DNA of 64,000 nucleotides, taken from NCBI RefSeq assembly GCF_958298935.1, contig NC_084942.1, positions 5,029,501-5,093,500 of the forward strand, given 5' to 3'. Position 1 is the stretch's first letter; the number at the start of each line of letters is the position of its first letter. Below, in pieces: positions 11,182 through 23,699 of this stretch. This stretch comes from Phragmites australis (taxonomy: Eukaryota; Streptophyta; Magnoliopsida; Poales; Poaceae). Under the pieces are notes generated by a model. The model was not told the origin of the DNA, did not search any database, and worked only from the letters and a program-made list of their open reading frames with translations. The position numbers and the translations under genes were made by a program.

Positions 11182-13530
11182 ATGGATAGAAGATAGATGT
11201 ACGATGCGAGCCATGTGAGCGCAGAGTACAAGAATGGCGTGGAGTATTTACTGATAGCACAAGTCGAACACACAGTCCCAATACATGTGATGTCCATATG
11301 TCAATTGTGATAATAAGAAGCAGTTTTCCACCACCCAGCAGAAACATTCCCACTTTATGCCAAGAGACTTTATGCTTGGCAATACTGTTGGACCGAGCAT
11401 GGTGAAGCTAAGACCGCACAGGAAAGGTAATAAATTGGTAGAGAAGATGAAGACTTGTGCACCAATATACTGGCTAACCAATACAGCGATATGCCCTGTC
11501 GAATATACGTTAGTCGATGATGATCTAGAGGAGATGTAGGTCGACGCCAACGCCGATGAACTGAAGCAGATGTTGTGCGATGGGGAGGGAAACTTGACTA
11601 ATGAAAGAGAGTTCCAAAAGTTTCAGCGTATGGTAGAGGACTCTAAAACAACATTGTTCTCATGCTGTGAGAAGGAACATACAAAGTTGTATACCATGCT
11701 TTCACTGCTACAATTGAAGGCAAGTAACGGGTGGTCTGATACAAGCTTCACAGAGTTACTAGTGTTGTTGAAGAAATTACTTTCAAAGAGAAATGTGCTA
11801 CCAAAAAACACGTACCAGGCCAAGTACGTTGTATGCCCATTAAGGTTGGAAGTGCAAAAAATACATGCATATCCAAACGATTGCATGTTGTATCATCTAG
11901 AGCATGCAGACTTGGAAGTATGTCGCGTCTATGGTGCAGCACGGTACAAGCGTGACGGTAATGATATCGATGGTGAATGAAAGAAGAAAACGCCTACCAT
12001 CAAGGTGATGTGGTATTTTCCTATAGCCCCCTGCTTGGAGCGTTTATTCGTGAACAAAAGGCATACCGAATTGATGCGATGGCACGCCGAGGAGCACAAG
12101 GATGATGGAATGCTAAGACACCCTGCTAATTCTACGTAGTGGAGAAACATCGATAGAAAATACAATGAGCCTTTTGCAGAAGATGTGAGGAATATAAGAT
12201 TTAGGTTGAGTACGGATGGGATGAATCTATTCGGAAATATGAGCAGTAGTCATAGCACTTGGCCTGTGACTCTATGTATCTAGAACCTTCCTCCTTGGTT
12301 GTGTATGAAGCGAAAGTACATTATTATACCTGTGTTGATACCAGGGCTGAGGCAACCTAGCAACGATATCGATCTCTACCTAAAACTATTAATGGAAGAT
12401 CTTGTACTACTATAGAACGATGGTGTGCAGGAATGGGATGCATACAAAAGAGAGAACTTTACCATACGCGCAATGTTGTTCATAACAATCCAGGATTGGC
12501 CAACCCTTGGCAACCTAGCAGGCCAGTCTGTCAAAGACTACTGTGCATGTGTGGATTTCTTGGATGAAACAGAGAGCTTGTGGCTAAATAAAAGCCGAAA
12601 AATGGTGTACTAGGTCATCATAAATTTCTTTACAAGGATCACCCATACCGTAGCAACAAGAGAGCTTTTGATGGAAAAGTTGAGACTCGATCACCTCTTA
12701 AGTATCACACTGGGAGATATGTATATGAGATGGTAAAGGGCCTTATGGTTATCCTTGGAAAGGACGTGGGAGTGCGCCGGTTCCAAAACCTAATCTTAGA
12801 GCTCCTATGTTCAAAAAGAAATCTATTTTTTATGACTTAGCTTATTGGCTAGATTTGGTGGTCCAACACGCAATCGATGTCATGTCCTTGAGAAGAACGT
12901 GTGTGATAGCTTGATTGGTACGTTACTAGACATACCTGGCAAAATAAAGGATACACTCCAAGCATAGAATGACCTGAAATGTTTAAAACTCAGACAGGAT
13001 CTACATCCCGAAGATATGCAAGAAGGTGACAAATATCTTGGTCCCGCTAGCTACAGTCTGAGCAAGGTGGAGGAAATTGCAATATGCAAATGCTTGCATG
13101 GAATCAAAGTTCCATCCGGTTACTCCGCCAATATAAAGAGACTAGTAAACATGAAAATTTTGAAATTAACTAGCATGAAGTCTCATAATTATCATGTGAT
13201 GATGATACAGATGCTTCCAATTCAATTAGAGGTATTCTGCTACCGAAGGTCCGAAACCCAATCATAAAGCTGTGTTCATTCTTCAACATGATATCATAGA
13301 AGGCCATCGATGCAACTAAGCTAGATAAGCTATAGGAAGATGTGGTCGAGGCTCTATCATGGTTTGAGGCACGTTTCCCTCCATTATCTTTTGATATCAT
13401 GGTGCATCTCATTGTTTACATTGTGGAAGAGATACGGATTCTTGGACCCGTGTTTCTGCATCAGATGTACCCTTTCAAGAAGTTCATAGGAGTTCTGAAG
13501 AAATATGTTCATAACCGAAATCGGCCGAAA
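11182..13530 (+). pseudogene. CACTA TNP2-type transposase, copy A (N-terminal and central part)
   Basis: TNP2 is the transposase of CACTA elements, acting in the nucleus on the terminal repeats. Visible order: transposase-associated N-terminal domain (MYDASHVSAEYKNGVEYL), then FQKFQRMVEDSK, LSLLQLKASNGWSD, LEVQKIHAYPNDCMLY, SSSHSTWPVTL near 12250, GLRQPSNDIDLYLK near 12345, FITIQDWPTLGNLAGQS near 12490, and IVEEIRILGPVFLHQMYPFKKFIGVL at 13420-13490. Many stops and frameshifts break it. Homology is cut at 13530 just after YVHNRNRPK, where a sequence starting TGTCAGGACC begins. The C-terminal part is missing here; a similar piece appears at 20311. Confidence 0.85.
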
Positions 13531-16410
13531 GTGTCAGGACCCCGACCTTGGGTTCCCCTGTGCCTCCTATATCAGTCCCTAGATCAAGTAGCTAATATGC
13601 ACAGAATTCTCAAAAATGATATCAAATACATACTTCAAATAAAATAATTACCTGAAAGGAGTAGAAGATGGTCTTTTGGACAAGGATGCATAAGAAACCA
13701 GCCAGAAAGAAGAGCCTACAGCAGAGTGGAGTGAAATAAGTGGAACAACCCAATGCCATAGGCAACTCGGGTGCGGACACGAACTTAGACTTCTTCTCTT
13801 TAACTTCGGCTGGGTTGAGGTTGATCTCCATCTCAACAATCTGAAAGTGGCAAGACTGAGTACGGAAGTCCTATACTACTTCAAGTGGTTGATAGATGCA
13901 TAATAGATGAATCAAGGATAAGGCTTGATGGTATAGTTTTAAGTATAAAGCAGGTTTTATGCAGGTATCCAGTTATATTCTCTATTGTTACCTTTCGAAA
14001 CAAAGGTAACCTGATAGCAATTTTTTGGAATAGTTTTAAATAAGGTAACCTGTACAAAGCTTTTGGAATAGTTTTAAATCCAAAAATAGTAACAAGTTAT
14101 ATCTGGAGGGTTTTCGGTCCTGAGAGGGGCTACACCTCACTCCGTAGTCCCTTTCATCATCTCTGGTGTACCTCTAGTACCACACAGCTCCTAGCAGATT
14201 GAGTTAGTAACCTCATCACATGGACATCTAGTCCACACAGTCACTCATCAAGACACACGCACCTTGAGTCTAGTCATTAGGGTTACTGCTTTCGTATGTT
14301 CATGACTGTGGATATGACTATTTGAATAGTTTTACACTCTACAAAGGTTGTACACTGTACCCACGCGATATACTCAGCCTCCAAACCGTTGCAAGCGGAG
14401 AAAAGAATCATACCGAGACACTTCAATCACATTTTCTGTCGGGCCTTTCTACCAAGAAAATTCAAGTACTAGAGGCCTTGTAGTGAATGCCAGCCCCCTT
14501 TTTAAGCTGTTGGCCAGTTCTCAAAATATTCAAACAGAAGGACAGATGGTCACTTGACTCCTCGCTGCTCCCTAGCCTCCAAGTATGATGCCCAACCCAA
14601 TCTAGTGAAAGAAAAGTTAAGTCTTGCCCATATAGAACGTATGGTTGCACAGGTGTGGCTAATCGTGATGGCACAATGACTCAGTCCTTAAGCCACCGGG
14701 CCAGACATCTTCATTGGCAATGAATACCACCAGGTAACTCATGCCCCCAAGAGCATCCTCCCCGGAGGACCACTCTATATGCTCACGCCAAAACAGTTTG
14801 CACTCATTTTTACACATCACCCTCCATATCCCACAGGACATCAAGGATTTCAACACCATCACGGAATTCACAACCATCAAGGATTTATGGTATATGAGTT
14901 AACATTGATAATAGTAAAGTGTTATCTCCAAAGAGATGTATTTTAAAAGTGAAGTCTCCAAGGAGACATATTCAATCCTATACATCTAGATATCAAGGCG
15001 TCGTCCAATGTTAATATAGATAACAATAGGTAATTCCTAGGGTGATATGTATTCTAGATGATGATATTTAAGGCATGGCAAATATTTGATAGGAGTAACT
15101 ACCATAAGTATTCTTGTAAAAGTGCAATACATAACACATGCGATAAAAAGTTGAGTTTTAGTTGATCATGTAGATTATCTGAAAACATGGGTTCAATATA
15201 ATCGAGGAAATAGGACATGCCTTCACAAAGGCCAATTCACGATTGGTCCTGTCGTTCGGGCATCCTGGGTTCTTCATCATCGGATTCTACCTTCAGATCC
15301 TTCCTCGCGTTCTTACTTAGATCCTTGGCTTTGAGCCTACGCAGATTAATGATGAAAAGTGCACAATGACTAAGCAAAGAAACACCAAAATAAAACCAAA
15401 ATAAAACCAAGGGAAACAACAATGCGATAGAAGAACGATAGAGAAAACGACGAAAGCTAACCTAGCTGAAGGACTATTGGCAACTCTAAGCTAAGATAAA
15501 CTGACATCTAGAATCTAGCAAGGTTATCTAGTGAAGCTAGGTCAAGCTGTTAGCCAAATTGTTTTATAAACTTAAGAAAAAACTTAAACAAGTTACTAAT
15601 AACTAGGAGAGCGTTTATTAGCTTAACTGTCAGAAAGCGATAACTAAGGTTTCTACGTGTAGGTGAGTGCACATGGACTGACATAAACGTATGTGTTACT
15701 TACGTGTATATGTATGTGAGCATGTATACATATATATGTAAGTATAACTACTCTAAGTGATTACATGTGCTTAAGTGTCGAGATTAATTATTCTAATCTA
15801 TAGCACTATTCTAAGGTTATCGAGTATATATTCTTAATTACCTAGTGTTTCTTAATTGCCACTCTAATTAAGCTATAAACTATTGCTATGGTAAAAACAT
15901 ACATGTAATTAATTAACAAGCTAGGTTAATCTATTCTTTAAAACTAATTAATTAATTATTAAGAAGATATTCAATTAATTAATTACCAATGTTAAATTAT
16001 TCTATCACATCTTAATGACTGGTATTTATCACCTAAGTAGCTACATTGGTTAATCTTATTACATTAAGTAAACTAAGATTAATTTATAAACTATAACATG
16101 AAATAACAAGTATTCTAAACATTTATTAAAAGCAAACATCTAGTTTATTCTAAAACAATTCTAATTAGCAAAAGGCCTAAATCTATACTTAATCTAGATT
16201 AAAATAAGCGACTATTCTACCATTATAACCTACACATAGATATAGAATTAACTACTCATTTCTATTTAACAAAAGGCAAAACCTAATACTAGTTAAACGT
16301 CGCGACATGAAAGTAAGTACTGAGCGAGAAAATTAATCGACCTCCAAAAATTACAAGATTTAGCAGGGAGATAGATTATGATTTTAGAGGAATATCGGCA
16401 AAAGAATCAT
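13531..16410 (+). repeat. LTR-like insertion in TNP2 copy A
   Basis: The block begins TGTCAGGACCCCGACC, a start typical of long grass LTRs, and interrupts the transposase reading. It holds no recognisable gag or pol and no long convincing reading frame. It could be a solo LTR, an LTR fragment or a non-autonomous element of about 2.9 kb. The 15.4-16.4 kb part is very AT-rich with many TTAATTAA-like runs. The right end is not defined except by the next CACTA terminus at 16418. Confidence 0.45.
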
Positions 16411-16417
16411 TGAGATC

Positions 16418-16790
16418 CACTACATAAAAGATGGACAAAAGAGACACGATTTAGTGACCGGTCATTATACGACATGTCACTTATATAGCCTCGGGTCGAG
16501 ACCGGGCATAGACCCTTCACTGACTGTAGATCATAGGTGACGGGTTATAATACTGCTAGTCAGTTATGATATAGGTGACGGGTTATAACTACACCCATCA
16601 CTTATGACCTGGTGATAGATGACTGGTCTCCCTGCACCAGTCATAAGTGACGGTCATATTATGACCCGTCACTTATAACTTGGCATAGATGATGGGTCTC
16701 CCTGCACAAGTAATAAGTGACAGGTCATATTATAACCCGTTACTTATGACTTGGATCTGTTATAAGATCTGGCCCGCTACTATTCCCGCC
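16418..16790. mobile_element. Left end of a second CACTA element (family B)
   Basis: The terminus reads CACTACATAAAAGATGG. About eight copies of a GTGACGGGTCATAA / TTATGACCCGTCAC motif follow in both orientations up to 16760. The motif differs from the CACTGCCGG motif of family A, so this is another CACTA lineage. The TNP2 at 17169 is on the same strand. A related end occurs at 35953. Confidence 0.75.
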
Positions 16791-17168
16791 CAGACTGGCT
16801 AGCATTATGCGCGCACAGTAGATCGACGATTTTCTTCATTTCCTCTATAGACTCTCTAATATTTTGTTGATTTGAAGTTCGAATTGGTGCTTGGTCTTCG
16901 AAAGTTTGTATCTCCCCGTTTCCTCCTCCTCTAATCCCTATTTAGTAGATTTGTTGTATTTTTGAGTTGTAATCGGCCATTTTGCGTCTTTATCCAAAAT
17001 CTTAGTACAAGTGAGTTGTATTTATGTTACATTTGGTACTAGGTTTGCCCAATCTACGGTGAGATCCCACAAATCTAGTGTAATTGTATAGAATTTTTAA
17101 TCGCATGCTTAACCATGGAATTAAGGTAACTGTTAATGAAGAATGAATGTTTTTTACATTAATTGTAG

Positions 17169-19674
17169 ATGACGGATAGAAGTTGGATGTACCTTGAGAC
17201 CCGAACTTGTCCGGAGTACCTGAGCGGGGTGAAGCATTTCATGAGTGCTGCATTGGCGGATATGAAGATCGTGGTAAAGTGGCAATGTATTATCCATGTC
17301 ATGACTACAAAAATGATAAGAAGTTCGCGAAACCAGACAATATTCATGTACTCTTGATCATGCATGGATTTAAAGAGAATTATTAATGTTGGAATAAACA
17401 TGGCGAGAAAGGCCTTAATGAGAGAGAGATGGATCGGACCCTTCATACTGACAGTGTGGATCAAGGACTTACACCCGATGAAATGGATCATGATCTCAGG
17501 GATGAGAACATATTAGGTTTCAATGATAATGATCTCAAGGATTTTGTGGAGAATATGGACCGGATGGTGCGGGATGTCAAGCAGCACGATGAGTATAACA
17601 ATGGTGAGTTTGCTAAATTTCAGGAATTTGTGCGGGATTCCAATACGCCTCTTTATCCTAACTGTAAGGAGAAGTACACATGGATACTTGGAAACCTAAA
17701 GCTTCTACAGCTGAAGGCAACCCATGGTTGGACTGACAAGAGTTTTGAAGCATTGCTGGATCTGCTAAGGTACATGCCACCGGAGGGGAACTTGGTGCTT
17801 GAGGGGGTCTACGACGTGAAGAAGATAATTTATCTTTTAGGACTGAAAATAGAAAAAATACATGCATATAAGCAGGATTGTATCTTGTTTCGTGGAGAGT
17901 ATGAAGAGCTGGATCAATGCCCGTATGTGGAACCCATCGATATAAGCGTAGAACTGACAGTGGTGACGGGGACAGAGGCAAGAAAAGTAAAGGGCCTTCT
18001 AGGAAGGTGGTGTAGTATTTTCCCGGAATTCCCCATCTGATGCGTCTGTTCACTAACAGAAAGGAGGCCCAATTGGTGCGTTGGCATAAGGAGGGTCATA
18101 AGAACGACGTAATGATACAACACCCGGTGGATTCTGCTCAGTGGCGAATTGATGATTCCAACCAATTCCACGTTTGGTTGGTTCACTGAAGAATTGAGAA
18201 ATATTAGGTTTGCTATGAGCACAGATGGCATGAATCCATTTGATAACACCTGGCCTGTTGTATTGTCGATCTACAACCTTCCACCCTAGCTTTGTAACAA
18301 GCATTAATACATTATGTTGTCGATCTTGATATCAGGACCAAAACAACCTGGAAATGATATCAATGTGTACCTCAGGCCTTTAGTTGATGATCTTAAGAAA
18401 CTCTAGTCGAAAGGCATCGAGGTTTGGGATCAGTACAACTAAGAGTACTTTACATTGCACGCTATATTGTTTGTCACCATCAATGATCTGCTGGCACTTC
18501 ATAACATATCAGGTCAGAGCAAAAGAAAAGGTAAGGTTTGCCCACATTGTTTAGATGACACATGCAGTTTGAGGTTGACCAACTCAAAGAAAATAGTATA
18601 CATACGGCATTGAAGTTTTCTTCCTAGGAAGCATTCGTACCGAAATATGGACAAGCAGTTCGATGGCACAAGGGAGAAAGTATTACATCCGAAGCATTTC
18701 AATGGGGAAGATGTCCATAATTAGGTTAAGAATATCAATGTTGTCTTTGGCAAGCAAAAAACAATCCTCTAAGGATGATGAACAAAAAGGATTGTGGAAA
18801 AAGAAATCAATACTATTCGAGCTAGATTATTGGGGAAAATAGATGTTCGCCACTCTATTGACAACATGCATGTAAAGAATAATATCTGTAAGAGTCTAAT
18901 CAGCACATTGCTCCAAATGAAGGGAAAAGAAAAGGATCATGAGAACGCACGAGCTGACCTTAAAGAAATAGGCTTAAGGACGGAGCTCCATGCATATGAT
19001 ACGGACAAAGGAAAATACCTACCCCCAGCAGTTATCACTTTCTCCAAGAAAGGGAAAAAAGAATTCTGCGAGTTCTTGCATAGTGTAAAAGTTCCCTCTG
19101 GTTACTCATTCAACATTGCAAGACTTGTTTCGGTGAAAGAGCTGAAAATGAATTTCACCTTGATGAAGTCCCATGATTGCCATGTGATGATAACATCACT
19201 GTTGCGGTAGCTATTAGGAACATTCTCCCAATTAAGGTTCATGAGGCTATCCTGACCCTGTGCTTTTTCTTGAATGCATTTGAACAAAACATGCTCGATC
19301 CAGACTCACTGAAGGAGTTAGAAAAAAGATACTTTGAGACTCTATGTATTCTTGAGGTGTATTTTCCACCATCCTTTTTCAATGTCATGGTACATCTCAC
19401 TGCTCACCTTGTGAAGGAGATACACTACCTTGGCCCCGTGTTCCTGCATCACATATTTCCATATGAGAGATATATGGGTGTTCTCAAGTCGTACGTAAGG
19501 AATCAAGCCTTTCCTGAGGGATGCATCGTGCAGGGTTATGTGACGGAGAAGGCATTGGAGTGGTCTGTTAATTACATTGACCCAAATAACCCAATTGGCA
19601 TGTCTAAGTCTCGCCATGTGGGGAGGCTCGCAGGTGTAGGGGTCCTGAGTAAACTCTTCCATGTATCTGGGTAA
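17169..19674 (+). pseudogene. CACTA TNP2-type transposase, copy B
   Basis: The N-terminal transposase-associated domain begins MTDRSWMY at 17169. Long open segments follow at 17429-18040 (KFQEFVRDSNTPLYPNCKE, LLQLKATHGWTDKSFEALL, LKIEKIHAYKQDCILF), 18794-19210 (RHSIDNMHVKNNICKSL, VKVPSGYSFNIARL) and 19177-19674 (FPPSFFNVMVHLTAHLVKE, LGPVFLHHIFPYERYMGVL, SRHVGRL). The segment HSIDNMH corresponds to the conserved D-x-M-H block of the family. Frameshifts near 17380 and 19200 and stops between 18040 and 18790 show decay, but it is better preserved than copy A. The C-terminal DUF4216-like part is not attached; the reading ends at 19674. Confidence 0.85.
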
Positions 19675-19689
19675 ACCAATATATTTCAA

Positions 19690-20310
19690 GTGCGTGTAGT
19701 GTTCTATATTTCAAGTGCGTGTACTATTGATGTTATCTTCCAAATCATAAGCTGAGTAAACTCATCCATGTAGCTTCAGCTACCTTTACGCAGAAACCAA
19801 TATATTTTCCTTCTAGTATGGGTATACATCCAAAATTTTGATATGATGTATCTTAAGGGTTACCAGATCCTAGTTTGTCCAAGGTACTTCTTGGGTTATC
19901 CATTTCCATTGAATTCCTTGTTATGTCCTCATTAATTTATGAAAAACCCTAAATTTATTCCAATTATAACATTAACCTAGGGTATCTTCCATTTCTTAAC
20001 CATTCTGTCATCGGTAACCTTAATTTGTCATGGAGTACATTCATATTGGTTTCCATCGAATATTGTCATGACTCCAAGTGATTCTAATATTTCCAATCTC
20101 AGGACTTCATTCTGAGTATATCCATTAATTAAATATGTTTGATATCCAATAATCAAATTTAGTCCAGTGATAAATCACGGGATCATCCAACTTCAGGTGT
20201 TATTCTCTCCAGAACACCAATATTATCATCTATAATCCCACTAATAACTTTGATTATCTATGGTTGTCTGGCATCCACCAAGACCTAGTCGATGATTTCC
20301 TTTAATCCAT
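19690..20310. other. Unassigned spacer between two transposase relics
   Basis: AT-rich DNA with a short direct duplication of TATATTTCAAGTGCGTGTA at about 19680-19730. I saw no gene or mobile-element ends. Confidence 0.4.
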
Positions 20311-21376
20311 TAGAGACATTGTGAAAGAGATACAGATTCGTGGCCCCCGTGTTTCTGCATTAGATATACCCTTTACTTTTTGGAATGTTCCAAATTCCAC
20401 TTGAGCATCCAAGTTTGGATTAATACCAGCAAAGAGGTTCTTGGGAGTTCCGAAGAAAAATGGTCGTAACCGAAATTGGCAGGAGGCTGCATGGCTGAAG
20501 GCTAGGGAACCAAAGAGGTAATTGATTTCTGCGTTAACTACATAAATCTCAAATTGATTGGTGTGTCTGTATCTCTCCATGTGGGGTGGGCACACGGGAA
20601 TTCCACACTAATGACTCTGTTTCATTCACGCAAGCATATTTCATAGTTCTGCAACAATCAATTGTAGTGGACTCATATGTCGAAGAACACCAGAAGATGC
20701 TATGCACCAAAAACCCAAGGAAGTCCGATGTTTGGATCGTGTGAGAGAACCGAGATCACTTTGGCACCTGGTTACGTAGACTGGTGATGGATAAGCAGAT
20801 AGAGTGTGCTCAGTTGAATGTATTGGCTAACGGACCGTCAACTACAATCCTCATATTTCAAGGATATGCCATAAATGGCTATACATTTTATACGAGAGCT
20901 CAAGATAATAAGAGTGCCAACCAAAATAGCAACATCCATATAGAAGCCTACGACTGCAATAGAAATAGGGAGACCTACTATGGATTCACAGAGGAGATAT
21001 GAGTACTTGATATGGAGTGTTAAAGGTTCCTCCTTTCTAGTACCAATGGGTCAGAATCTCAAGGAGCATGAAGATTGACAAGTAAGGTATAACTACAGTG
21101 GACCAAAAACACATTGGATATAACGAAGAACCATTCGTACTTGCGAATAATGTTATGCAAGTCTTCTATGTAAAGGACCCAGACCTGGCTAACAAGAAAA
21201 AGCGTAACGTTGTTCTTCAAGGAAAAAGAATGATTGTCAGATTGCAGAATGTCGTTGATGAGGAAGACTACAATCAATTCGACGTGCTACCTCCTTTCGG
21301 AGAGGACGTCAACCTAGGTCCCATGAAAGGCTCCGACGAACCTCTCTATGTACGCCATGATCATAATGAAGGGTGA
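20311..21376 (+). pseudogene. CACTA TNP2-type transposase, copy C (C-terminal part)
   Basis: This covers the late part of TNP2. It starts with DIVKEIQIRGP and a scrambled region carrying about 55 bp of extra DNA near 20370-20425. It continues with KEVIDFCVNYI, then ECAQLNVLANGPSTTI near 20810, INGYTFYTRAQDNKSANQNS near 20880 and EEPFVLANNVMQVFYVKDP at 21130-21180, and ends with EEDYNQFDVLPPF. The last blocks are the DUF4216-type domain usual at the TNP2 C-terminus. It overlaps the end of copy A by about 150 bp of homology, so it is either the displaced remainder of copy A or a third copy. Stops and frameshifts are present. Confidence 0.8.
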
Positions 21377-21814
21377 ATCGTTAAGACAAAGTAGCTAAAT
21401 TGTATTAATAAAGGTGTGATTTACATTAGCTATAGTTATGAGCTTATTTCTTTTCAATTTTTAATGATTTAAAATATTTATCTATGAAATTAAGATATAT
21501 AGGAAGTTCCAATTATATTTTTTAATTAATTAGCTAGCTCCAAAAATATTTGTTTTCCATTTTTATTGAATTACAAAAGTTAACCATGAAATTTACGTAT
21601 ATATCAAACATAATTTTGGTATATAGAAAGTTCAAATTAAAATAAATATGTATTAGGCGGAGGTCAAAAGAATTTTAATAATTGTAGATAGTACCCCAAT
21701 TCAATACAATTGAGTAGCATGGCGGTTAGTTTGTTCGTCCCAGCTAGGGCCAGACGTCGTAGCTTCGATGTTTGTACTTAGAACCATTTTTTTTTTGCCT
21801 CGTAGCGTGCTAGG
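21377..21814. other. AT-rich DNA downstream of TNP2 copy C
   Basis: No gene recognised. It has the composition of CACTA non-coding interior and runs into the repeat cluster at 21815. Confidence 0.4.
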
Positions 21815-22075
21815 GGGTTTCACTGCCGGCTAACTTCATGGCCCAGCAGTGAATCCCCCCCCCCCCTTCACTGCCAGCACACATTTAAGCCGACAGTGAA
21901 GATTGTCAGCACACATTTGAGCCGGTAGTGAAGACAATCTTCACTGTCAGCTCAAATGTGTGCTGGCAGTGAAGGTGGGGGTTTCACTACCGGCTAACAT
22001 TATGGTCGGTAGTGAATCCCCCTTCATTGTCAGCACACAGGGTGTGCCAGCAGTGAAGGGCCCCCCTCTACAACC
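21815..22075. repeat. CACTA-type subterminal repeat cluster with hairpin
   Basis: Seven or more copies of TTCACTGCCGGCTAA / CAGCACACATTTGAGCC-type motifs occur in both orientations. Positions 21907-21922 and 21950-21965 are perfect 16-bp inverted copies, with a further inner inverted pair, so this part can fold into a strong hairpin. No CACTA terminus was found next to it. A C run of about 12 lies at 21857. Confidence 0.65.
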
Positions 22076-22078
22076 GAT

Positions 22079-22525
22079 GTGCCACGTTCTCCATCCAGAC
22101 TTAGAAAAAATTTCACCTTCCGCGCCAAATTGCCTCCCACACCGTCCTCAATCACTATCGCCTCTACCTTGTCCTCACCCACGCCGCCGAAGGACCACGA
22201 GCCCGCACTGATGACCCGGAGCCCGCCGTCCCGGCCCTCCTTGACACCGTCGTATTCCTCCTCCCCGACGCTGGCCCCATCCTTGTCCCTGACGCAGTCG
22301 CCGTCCTCCTCCCCAACGCATCCCATCCTCCTCCCCAACACTGGCCCCATCCTCCTCCCTGACGCTACCCCCGTGCTGCACCCCGAAGCCGTCCCCGTCC
22401 CTCTCCCTGAGGCCTTCACCGAGGAGCAGCACCTAGTCACCACCGTCTCCTCCCCCTCCATCGTTGTCATCTGTGCTGATGACCATACCATCTTGTCCCC
22501 CTCTGTCTCCTCCCCCTTGGTCTAG
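22079..22525 (+). other. Pro/Ser-rich open reading frame, possible captured exon
   Basis: A GC-rich 148-codon frame abuts the CACTA subterminal cluster. The text is low complexity (Ser/Pro/Thr/Leu, for example TPSYSSSPTLAPSLSL), with a degenerate 30-bp repeat around CCTCCTCCCCAACGC. Just after it, TCTAG|GTATGC could be a splice donor. The sharp GC jump against AT-rich surroundings suggests captured host DNA, but low complexity makes chance possible. Confidence 0.25.
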
Positions 22526-22659
22526 GTATGCCTCCATGTCCTCCTAATCTGAGCTTGGGAATATATGCTATGCAAATTGATTAGAACAGATGCTATGGGA
22601 GTATATAAATGCTATGAAAATTGATTTGATTTGATTTGATTTTTAAGTAAATTGAGAAT

Positions 22660-23300
22660 GCTTGATGATGAACTAATAGTTTGAGATGCTGGATGATGAA
22701 CTGATAGTTTGAGATATGCTGAGATTGGGCAAATTTTCTTATTGGTGTGTTGGTTCTCCAATGGGCTGCTAGTTGTTTTTATGCCTGGTATATGTTAGTT
22801 TGAGATTGGACATATTTTCTGATTATCAATACTTGTTTTTGTATCATTCTGTTCAGAACTTGTGCACTCTAATTTGGTATAGTAGCACTATCCATGATAA
22901 TGCTTTCAGAACTCTTTCAGGTTCTAATTACTAGCTAAGAGCTTAGAATTTTGCCTAATTAATGATGTATCCAATAGAACAATTAGGAGGTAGGACTTCT
23001 TTTGTTCTGGGGCTAATTGTTATACAATTTCTGAGAGCACTATTGTACATATTTTGTTTCTGCTGTCTACTTCTTGAAATACACATGATGTCAGGATCTG
23101 TTTTTGATGATTATTGTTGTTTTGTTCCAACGTAATGCGTAATGAATTCTTATTTTGAGATGCTCGAAGATGAACCATTAGTTTGAGATACTCGATGATG
23201 AACTGTTAATTTGAGATGCTCGACGATGAACTGTTAGTTTGAGATACTCGATGATGGACTATTAATTTGAGATGCTCGATGATGAACTTTAAGTTTGAAC
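22660..23300. repeat. Degenerate ~30-bp repeats (two clusters)
   Basis: A unit like TTGAGATGCTCGATGATGAA occurs twice near 22665-22720 and about five times at 23155-23300 with a period near 30 bp. It has no coding character. Confidence 0.75.
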
Positions 23301-23448
23301 CAAGGATCTGAGCTAGTAATGTAACAAGATTGCACTGTCTGCTACCTTTGTCTGGCCTATATGTCGTCCAAGATTTTACTGTCTGCAACCTTGGAGATGA
23401 TGTATATGCTATGAGCTAGTAAATAGGATTTCAAAGTAGTGCTTATAT

Positions 23449-23655
23449 GTCTCCTCTAGTGTTCTGCTCCTTCTCCCTCACGTCTGCCTTCTTTCTTGTT
23501 GTGCTGTGTTGTGTTCTCTGCCCACTCGGCTGCTTCTTCGGCCACTCCCTCTATTCTGATCTCCTCTATTGTTCTGCTCCCCCTCCCTCACGTGTGCCCT
23601 CTTCCCTATTGTGTTGTGTTGTGCTCTCTGCCCACTCGGCAGCTTATCCCTTCTA
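23449..23655. repeat. Direct repeat of about 110 bp
   Basis: Two adjacent copies share CTCCTCTA(G/T)TGTTCTGCTCC, the block ending CTCTGCCCACTCGGC, and the CCCTCACGT text between. They differ at scattered positions. Confidence 0.8.
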
Positions 23656-23699
23656 ATTTGTGCTGCTCTCCTGCACCACCTCTCTGCTCCCCATCTCTC

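Noticed and set aside
22030..22491. Minus-strand Gly/Arg-rich frame opposite the Pro/Ser-rich frame
   Set aside because: Low-complexity shadow of the GC-rich block; no domain.
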